Positions 5,768 to 9,990 of a stretch of 9,990 bases of DNA are shown in pieces (positions within the stretch are counted from its first letter, which is position 1; the number at the start of each line of letters is the position of its first letter). Below the pieces are notes generated by a model. The model worked only from the letters and a program-made list of their open reading frames with translations. It searched no databases and was not told where the DNA came from. The stretch covers positions 1-9,990 of the forward strand of contig DASSKO010000074.1 of assembly GCA_035690425.1 (NCBI GenBank). The letters run 5' to 3'. The stretch is from DASSKO01 sp035690425 (GTDB lineage: Bacteria > Actinomycetota > Actinomycetes > Propionibacteriales > Nocardioidaceae). The translations under genes and the position numbers were made by a program.

Positions 5768-6102
5768 CGCGGCGCTCCGTCCTGGCGGGAGCGGGTCTCG
5801 ACGGACTCGACCGCCGGGCGGGGCTTGCGCCGGGTGAACATCTGCAGCATCCGGTCGGTCACCACGAAGCCGCCGACCATGTTCACCGTCGCGAGCACGA
5901 CCGCGACCAGGCCGACGACCAGCGCCCACACCGACTCGGCGTGCCCGGCCACCAGGATGGCGCCCAGCAGGATGATGCCGTGGATGGCGTTCGCGCCGGA
6001 CATCAGCGGCGTGTGCAGCGTCGAGGAGACCTTCGAGATCACCTCCACCCCGACGAACACGCTGAGCACGAAGATGGTCAGCCAGACGACCGGCTCACTC
6101 AA
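5764..6102 (-). CDS. pntAB: NAD(P) transhydrogenase subunit alpha part 2 (membrane part)
   Basis: This 112-residue protein is the membrane half of the split alpha subunit and supplies the first helices of domain II. Three hydrophobic segments are visible at about 5-22, 39-53 and 57-80. The HTPLMSGANAIHGIILLG stretch (30-47) is highly conserved in the family. The C-terminal 25 residues are polar and charged (RRKPRPAVESVETRSRQDG), a tail somewhat longer than in many homologues. The start is TTG at 6102, overlapping the pntAA end by 8 bases; AAGGAG lies 7 bases upstream inside pntAA, which supports this unusual start codon. Its stop overlaps the pntB GTG. The tight overlaps suggest translational coupling and matched subunit ratios. 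Confidence 0.96.
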   Translation of the reverse strand: MSEPVVWLTIFVLSVFVGVEVISKVSSTLHTPLMSGANAIHGIILLGAILVAGHAESVWALVVGLVAVVLATVNMVGGFVVTDRMLQMFTRRKPRPAVESVETRSRQDGAPR

Positions 6103-7225
6103 CGAGATCTCCTTCCACCAGGCTCCGCGTCGGCTCGTGCACGATCATGCCGTCGTGGGTGACGCAGCAGCCGGCCACGATCTCGTCCTCGAAGTCGGGT
6201 GCGAACGCGCCGTCCCGGGTCATCAGGGCGACGAGGTTGACGACGTTCTGGGCGTAGAGCCGGGAGGCCGGCCCGGGCATCTGGGCCGGCACGTTCGCGC
6301 CGCCCCACACCTGGGCGTGCCCGATCCGGACCACCCTGCCCGGCGCGGCGCCTTCCACGTTGCCGCCGCTCTCGGCCGCCAGGTCCACGACCACCGACCC
6401 GGGTCGCATCCGCTCCACCATGTCGGCGGTCACCAGCAGCGGCGCCGGCCTGCCGGGGACCGCGGCGGTGGTGATCAGTGCGTCCGCGGCCGCGACGTAC
6501 GGCGTGAGCAGCTCCCGCTGCCGGGTCGCCCGCTCCTCGGTCATCTCGCGCGCGTAGCCGCCGGCGCCGTCGAGCGTGTCGAGGTCGAGCTCGATCGCCT
6601 GGGCGCCCATCGACCTGATCTCCTCGGCGGCGGCCGCGCGCACGTCGTACGCCTTCACGACGCCGCCGAGGCGCCGGGCGGTGGCGATCGCCTGCAGGCC
6701 GGCGACACCCGCGCCCAGCACCACGACCTCGGCGGGCGGGACGGTGCCGGCCGCGGTCATGTTCAGCGGGAAGAACCGCCGCAGCAGCCCGGCGGCGACG
6801 ATCGCGCAGCGGTAACCGGCGACCAGTGACTGCGACGACAGGGCGTCCATCGACTGGGCACGGGAGATCCGCGGGATGAGCTCCATCGCGAACGCGGTGA
6901 CCGCGCAGTCCCGCAGGTCGGCGACCAGCTCCGGCGACTGCGCCACCGGCAGGAACGAGATCGCCGCGGTGCCCGCACCCAGCCGGCGCACGACCGCGGA
7001 CTCGAGCGGGTTCACCGACACCACGACGTCCGCGGCGTCGAGGGCGTCGGGGGCGACCACCGCGCCGGCCGCGTCGTAGTCGCCGTCGGGGAACAGCGCG
7101 GCCTCGCCGGCCCCGGGCTCCACGGCCACGTCGTAGCCGAGTGCGGTCAGCTTGCCGACGAGGTCGGGCACCATCGCGACGCGTGCCTCACCGTCCCGGG
7201 TCTCCCTGGCCACTGCGATCCTCAC
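6095..7225 (-). CDS. pntAA: NAD(P) transhydrogenase subunit alpha part 1 (NAD-binding)
   Basis: PntAA is the soluble NAD(H)-binding domain I of transhydrogenase and works with PntAB and PntB at the membrane. The 376-residue product has the alanine dehydrogenase/PNT fold. The N-terminal half starts MRIAVARETRDGEARVAMVP. The RISRAQSMDALSSQ loop (119-132) carries the Arg, Gln and Asp residues needed for hydride transfer. The Rossmann motif is VVLGAGVAGLQAI (168-180), with the NAD-selective Asp at 194 (AYDVR). The ending PDFEDEIVAGCCVTHDG is typical. Start is GTG at 7225 (GTG AGG ATC GCA). No ribosome-binding site is visible, but a TAGTTT -10-like box ends 7 bases upstream, so the operon may be leaderless. 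First of three overlapping genes. An alanine dehydrogenase is excluded by the pntAB/pntB partners. Confidence 0.96.
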   Translation of the reverse strand: MRIAVARETRDGEARVAMVPDLVGKLTALGYDVAVEPGAGEAALFPDGDYDAAGAVVAPDALDAADVVVSVNPLESAVVRRLGAGTAAISFLPVAQSPELVADLRDCAVTAFAMELIPRISRAQSMDALSSQSLVAGYRCAIVAAGLLRRFFPLNMTAAGTVPPAEVVVLGAGVAGLQAIATARRLGGVVKAYDVRAAAAEEIRSMGAQAIELDLDTLDGAGGYAREMTEERATRQRELLTPYVAAADALITTAAVPGRPAPLLVTADMVERMRPGSVVVDLAAESGGNVEGAAPGRVVRIGHAQVWGGANVPAQMPGPASRLYAQNVVNLVALMTRDGAFAPDFEDEIVAGCCVTHDGMIVHEPTRSLVEGDLVE

Positions 7226-7231
7226 GCTGCG

Positions 7232-7237
7232 AAACTA
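7232..7237 (-). promoter_or_regulatory. -10 box for the pnt operon, probably leaderless
   Basis: TAGTTT on the minus strand matches TAnnnT and lies 6 bases (7226-7231) before the GTG of pntAA, with no ribosome-binding site between. This places the transcription start at the first codon. A -35 element is not evident. The evidence is spacing and motif only. Confidence 0.45.
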
Positions 7238-7279
7238 GAGCAAAGCCCGGTCCCGGTGGGGGACTTGTGCCGTTCTTTC

Positions 7280-7921
7280 TCACATCGACCGATGCCGGTG
7301 GACGCTGACGGCGTACCCGTCGGCGTCGGTGAAGACCTGGCCGTCCCAGGTGGCGAAGCGTTCGGACAGCGCGAGCCCGGCAGTCACGCACGCCGCGTCG
7401 TAGTCCGTCAGCGGGGTGACCGGGCACCCGGGCGGGAGGTGCTCCGGGCCCAGACCGAAGCCGGCCACCAGCAGGCCGTCCGCGGAGAGGTGCGCCGCGC
7501 AGCGCAGGACCGTCTGCTCGAGGGCGCCTTCGGCAAGCAGCGGGACGACGTTGCCCGCCAGCACGACGAGGTCGAACCGCTCGCGGGCACCGTCGCGGGT
7601 GACGTCCAGCGTCACGAGGTCCTGGCGGCGCCAGGTGAGGCCAGGCGCGGTCTCGCGGGCGACGGCCAGCATCGAGTCGTCCAGGTCCACCCCGACGCAC
7701 ACGTAGCCCAGCTCGGCGAGCCGGATCGCGACCCGGCCGGTCCCGCAACCGGCGTCGAGGACGCTGCTACCGGGAGGAACCAGGCTCGCGCAGAACGCCG
7801 CCTCGCCGTGCACGTCCCGTCCCTGTGCGGCCAGCGCGGCGAAGCGGGCGGCGTACTCCCGGCCGCCGCTGCCGCCGGTGACGCGCGCCCACCGGGTCTC
7901 TCCACTCTGGTCCTGTGCCAT
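7280..7921 (-). CDS. Class I SAM-dependent methyltransferase
   Basis: The 213-residue product is a single-domain methyltransferase. Motif I is VLDAGCGTGRVAIRLAELG (54-72), the SAM-binding glycine loop. The acidic strand-2 motif VGVDLDDSML (76-85) binds the ribose. FDLVVLAGNVVPLL follows as the motif IV strand, then AHLSADGLLVAGFGL as the motif V/VI region. The C-terminal part carries ALSERFATWDGQVFTDADGYAVSVHRH, as in many small uncharacterised actinobacterial methyltransferases. Substrate cannot be deduced. Start is the ATG at 7921 with GGAGG 6 bases upstream. It lies 54 bases before pntAA on the same strand but probably forms its own unit, since a -10-like box precedes pntAA. It is divergent from the toxin-antitoxin operon. 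Composition is that of core genes. Confidence 0.88.
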   Translation of the reverse strand: MAQDQSGETRWARVTGGSGGREYAARFAALAAQGRDVHGEAAFCASLVPPGSSVLDAGCGTGRVAIRLAELGYVCVGVDLDDSMLAVARETAPGLTWRRQDLVTLDVTRDGARERFDLVVLAGNVVPLLAEGALEQTVLRCAAHLSADGLLVAGFGLGPEHLPPGCPVTPLTDYDAACVTAGLALSERFATWDGQVFTDADGYAVSVHRHRSM

Positions 7922-8041
7922 GTCGAGCCTCCGGCGACGAATCTACGTTGTGCGAGGCGACCCACAGTCTCGACCGCACGCGGCAGACCAGGCCGGCCCC
8001 GGGCTCACGCGCGCCCAGGATCCTTCTGTCGAACACCGGGA

Positions 8042-8056
8042 TGGCATAAACTGCCA
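8042..8056. promoter_or_regulatory. Putative autoregulatory operator over the -10 box of the TA operon
   Basis: TGGCATAAACTGCCA is a perfect inverted repeat (TGGCA/TGCCA arms, 5-base centre) located 15 bases before the antitoxin start. A TAnnnT -10 box (TAAACT, 8047-8052) sits in its centre. ParD-type ribbon-helix-helix antitoxins usually repress their own promoter by binding such palindromes. The operator role is inferred from this position. Confidence 0.5.
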
Positions 8057-8071
8057 ATGGAGGTGGTCGCC

Positions 8072-8359
8072 GTGGCGACGAGGAATGTTGTCCTGAGTCA
8101 ACACCAGCACGAGCTCGTCGAGTCGCTGGTGGAGTCCGGGCGGTACCAGAACGCCAGCGAGGTGCTGCGGGAAGGTCTTCGACTCCTGGAACGCCAGGAG
8201 CTGGAGGATGCGGTCAGAGTTGCTGCGCTGCGTGATGCTGCCGAGAAAGGTTGGTCGGATCTCGCCTCGGGCCGTTACGACGACATCGCCGATGAGGATC
8301 TCGACGACTTCATCAGGCAGCTCGGTGTCCGCGCGGCGCGGACCCAGTCGGCTGGCTGA
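8072..8359 (+). CDS. parD: ParD-type ribbon-helix-helix antitoxin
   Basis: The 95-residue product begins with a short beta strand (MATRNVVLSQ) followed by two helices, HQHELVESLVESGRYQNASE and VLREGLRLLERQE. This is the ParD/CopG ribbon-helix-helix pattern with the typical SGRYQNASEVLREGLRLL signature. The acidic C-terminal half (DDIADEDLDDFIRQL) should wrap and neutralise the toxin. The start is GTG at 8072, with GGAGG at 8059-8063, 8 bases upstream; the open frame extends far upstream but into non-protein-like sequence. The stop overlaps the toxin ATG by one base (TGATG), so the two are co-translated. It probably represses its own promoter through the palindrome at 8042-8056. Third-position GC is lower than in the flanking core genes, which suggests acquisition. 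Confidence 0.9.
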   Translation: MATRNVVLSQHQHELVESLVESGRYQNASEVLREGLRLLERQELEDAVRVAALRDAAEKGWSDLASGRYDDIADEDLDDFIRQLGVRAARTQSAG

Positions 8360-8718
8360 TGGCGGGATACCGCCTCACACACGCAGCCCAGACTGACATC
8401 GTCGCGATCCTTGCCTGGTCTGAGGAGCAGTTCGGAGAGGAAGCACGCAAGCGCTACGAGGTGCTGATCGGCACCGCCATTCGCGACGCGGCTTCGCGCA
8501 CCGACGACGGCGGGCAGACACCCCGCCCCGACCTGGGGGATGGCGTGTTCTCCTGGCACTTGACGCAAAGTCGCACCCGCTCCCCCGGGGGTACTGTCCG
8601 CCGCCCGAGACACTTCCTCATCTGTCGTCGCGAAGGCGACGTGTGGGTCATCGGCAGAGTTCTCCACGACGCCATGGAACTGCGACGACACGTCGATCCC
8701 CGACAGCACTGGAAGTAG
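8359..8718 (+). CDS. parE: ParE/RelE-superfamily toxin
   Basis: The 119-residue product is a ParE-like toxin. The N-terminal MAGYRLTHAAQTDIVAILAW (1-20) matches the strand and first helix, where the family has xxYxLxxxAxxDLxxI. A second helix follows (EEQFGEEARKRYEVLI). The C-terminal sheet contains RPRHFLICRREGDVWVIGRV and ends LHDAMELRRHV. ParE toxins typically poison DNA gyrase and stop replication; that target is family knowledge, not visible here. The middle part, RPDLGDGVFSWHLTQSRTRS with PGGTVRRPRH, is intact and the protein has normal length, so the toxin is probably functional. Its ATG overlaps the antitoxin stop. Nothing recognisable follows in the 87-base gap before the convergent hypothetical gene. 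Confidence 0.88.
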   Translation: MAGYRLTHAAQTDIVAILAWSEEQFGEEARKRYEVLIGTAIRDAASRTDDGGQTPRPDLGDGVFSWHLTQSRTRSPGGTVRRPRHFLICRREGDVWVIGRVLHDAMELRRHVDPRQHWK

Positions 8719-8805
8719 TCACCGCGTCACGCCGTCAGAAGCCGATGCCGCGGCCAAGGTCCGTTCAACAGCTCGCCGGAGCGCTCTTAACCTCTTGCCA
8801 CGCCC

Positions 8806-9498
8806 TCAGCGCGAGTTCCCACGCACCTCGAGATCGTCGATGCGGGCCTTGATGGTCCCGATCCATTCATCGGCCCAGGCGTTCGGTGGCTTGGCGCCGG
8901 TCCCGGTGCCGTCGTCGTTGAAGCTCAGCGACACGTTCCGGGCCAGCATCAGCACCGCCTCCTCGAACGTTCTGCCGGCGGCGTCGAGGTACGGGTCGTG
9001 GAAATGCTCGCCCAGGTCCACGCGGTTCATGTGTCCGCTGGTCTCCCAGACCCATCGAGAGCGCTCACTGGCCGCGCCGCTCCTGCGGATCCAGAACGCC
9101 GGATGGGTGTCGATGTAACGGAAGGCGCTCAGGAAGTTGGCGCCTCCTTCTCGGCGATACCGCGTCGCCCAGGCCAGGGACTCGCCGTATTCGTCTTCGA
9201 GTCGGGCGCGATCGCGAGCGTCGTTGCGTGGCATCCAAGCCGTGAGGGACCCTTCTCGCTCGCTGGGGAAGGTGATCATCCCCGCCCGGGCGCCTTCACG
9301 GCGTACGAGCTCCGGACTGAACTCAAGGTCGACGTCACGAAGCGCTTCGTAGGCCGAGACGATATCGGGATAGATCGACGTTGAGGCGTCCGGCGCCACG
9401 TAGAGCACAGCTGACGGTCCGGCCGTATCGACACGACCGTGCGGTTTCACGTCCGGAAGCTCGGCGACAAGCCAATCGGGAAGCGGTACGCCGGTCAT
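8806..9498 (-). CDS. Hypothetical protein of unknown family
   Basis: The 230-residue product starts MTGVPLPDWLVAELPDVKPH from an ATG at 9498, without a clear ribosome-binding site. Composition is natural, with several Trp and Tyr and a balance of charged residues; the opposite strand also has a 128-codon open frame, but the minus strand is clearly the more protein-like. There is no signal peptide, membrane segment or recognisable catalytic motif. Notable stretches are SIYPDIVSAYEALRDVDLEF, the tryptophan-containing FWIRRSGAASERSRWVWETS, and the end ADEWIGTIKARIDDLEVRGN. Codons ending in A or T are much more frequent than in pntB or upp, like the adjacent toxin-antitoxin genes, suggesting recent transfer. 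It is convergent with the toxin gene. I do not recognise a function. Confidence 0.75.
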   Translation of the reverse strand: MTGVPLPDWLVAELPDVKPHGRVDTAGPSAVLYVAPDASTSIYPDIVSAYEALRDVDLEFSPELVRREGARAGMITFPSEREGSLTAWMPRNDARDRARLEDEYGESLAWATRYRREGGANFLSAFRYIDTHPAFWIRRSGAASERSRWVWETSGHMNRVDLGEHFHDPYLDAAGRTFEEAVLMLARNVSLSFNDDGTGTGAKPPNAWADEWIGTIKARIDDLEVRGNSR

Positions 9499-9649
9499 GC
9501 AACCGAGTCTGCGGCACAGCGCCGGACTCCGGCAACGTACACCTCAGACCGTCCGCGCGAGATTGCAACAACACCTCGACCCCGCTCCTGCTACACCCGT
9601 GCCACACAGAACCTGCCCTGATGCATTGACGCAGGTCCCAGTAGTTGCC
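9499..9649. other. Intergenic region before menB end
   Basis: These 151 bases separate the hypothetical gene from the end of menB. Composition is less GC-rich than in core genes. I see no RNA gene and no obvious -10/-35 pair for the leftward gene. No strong terminator hairpin follows the menB stop. Confidence 0.4.
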
Positions 9650-9990
9650 CTAGAAATACCAGGGGAACGGTGACCAGTCCGGCTCCCGCTTCTGCAGGAA
9701 CGCGTCGCGGCCCTCGACGGCCTCGTCGGTCATGTACGCCAGCCGCGTGGTCTCGCCGGCGAACAGCTGCTGCCCGACGAGCCCGTCGTCGATCAGGTTG
9801 AAGGAGTACTTCAGCATCCGCTGCGCCGTCGGCGACTTGCCGTTGACCCGCCGCGCCCAGTCCAGCGCGACCTGCTCCAGCTCCGCGTGGGGCACGACGG
9901 CGTTCACCATGCCCATCCGGTGCGCGGCGGCCGCGTCGTACTCGAGGCCCAGGAAGAAGATCTCCCTCGCGAACTTCTGCCCCACCTGCC
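9650..9990 (-). CDS. menB: 1,4-dihydroxy-2-naphthoyl-CoA synthase, C-terminal part
   Basis: MenB closes the second ring of menaquinone by converting o-succinylbenzoyl-CoA to 1,4-dihydroxy-2-naphthoyl-CoA; it is a cytoplasmic crotonase-family enzyme. Only the last 113 residues lie in the window, and the frame is open at 9990. Diagnostic features are VGQKFAREIFFLGLEYDAAA, AHRMGMVNAVVP, the NGKSPTAQRMLKYSFNLIDD helix, GQQLFAGETTRLAYMTDEAV, and the terminus EGRDAFLQKREPDWSPFPWYF in pieces. The LAYMTDEAVEGRDAF segment and the WSPFPxYF ending are characteristic of actinobacterial MenB rather than of other crotonases. The catalytic oxyanion-hole residues are upstream, outside the window. Codon use is core-like. 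The stop is TAG at 9650-9652. Confidence 0.95.
   Translation of the reverse strand, partial: QVGQKFAREIFFLGLEYDAAAAHRMGMVNAVVPHAELEQVALDWARRVNGKSPTAQRMLKYSFNLIDDGLVGQQLFAGETTRLAYMTDEAVEGRDAFLQKREPDWSPFPWYF

Noticed and set aside
7250..7264. Short hairpin GTCCC-N5-GGGAC after the methyltransferase gene as a terminator
   Set aside because: Only a 5-base stem, without a T-run directly after it, in GC-rich DNA where such matches are frequent.
7256..8071. Plus-strand extension upstream of the antitoxin
   Set aside because: It is antisense to the methyltransferase gene and not protein-like; the ribosome-binding site at 8059-8063 supports the start at 8072.
8998..9384. Plus-strand open frame of 128 codons
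   Set aside because: Fairly protein-like, but it lacks a ribosome-binding site and lies opposite the longer frame at 8806-9498, which has better overall composition.

Overview
The window is high-GC chromosomal DNA from an actinobacterium. Core genes use almost only G or C in the third codon position, GTG and TTG starts are frequent, and stop/start overlaps are common. The TadA partner protein, the three-subunit (pntAA/pntAB/pntB) transhydrogenase and the MenB C-terminus are all typical of Actinobacteria. A member of the Pseudonocardiaceae is a reasonable guess, but this is inference, because no rRNA or species-specific marker is present.

Layout. Positions 1-2055 are minus-strand and poorly characterised: a conserved hypothetical protein running off the left edge, a gene-poor stretch with one doubtful 28-codon ORF, a 54-residue basic protein, and a membrane-anchored GAF-like protein with a probable N-terminal frameshift. 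Positions 2144-2417 hold the 3' remnant of an insertion sequence (DDE transposase C-terminus plus a strong terminal stem-loop), which stops 8 bases from the 3' end of a tRNA-Ser(CGA) gene. Upstream of the tRNA is a coupled pair, the TadA-associated protein and tadA (tRNA wobble deaminase). upp (uracil phosphoribosyltransferase) reads the other way, apparently from a leaderless promoter. It converges on the proton-translocating transhydrogenase operon pntAA-pntAB-pntB, which is preceded on the same strand by a small SAM methyltransferase gene.

From about 7922 to 9649 the composition shifts to a more relaxed third position. This stretch carries a ParD/ParE-type toxin-antitoxin operon with a putative operator centred on its -10 box, and an orphan hypothetical gene. 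It looks like a small acquired insertion between core genes. The right edge is the C-terminus of menB (menaquinone synthesis).

Together, tadA and the tRNA serve translation, upp serves pyrimidine salvage, pnt couples the proton gradient to NADPH supply, and menB serves respiratory quinone synthesis. I found no convincing new multi-gene defence or biosynthetic system. The items most worth a second look are the frameshifted membrane/GAF gene, the insertion remnant against the tRNA, the TA operator, and the unknown proteins at 1-638 and 8806-9498.
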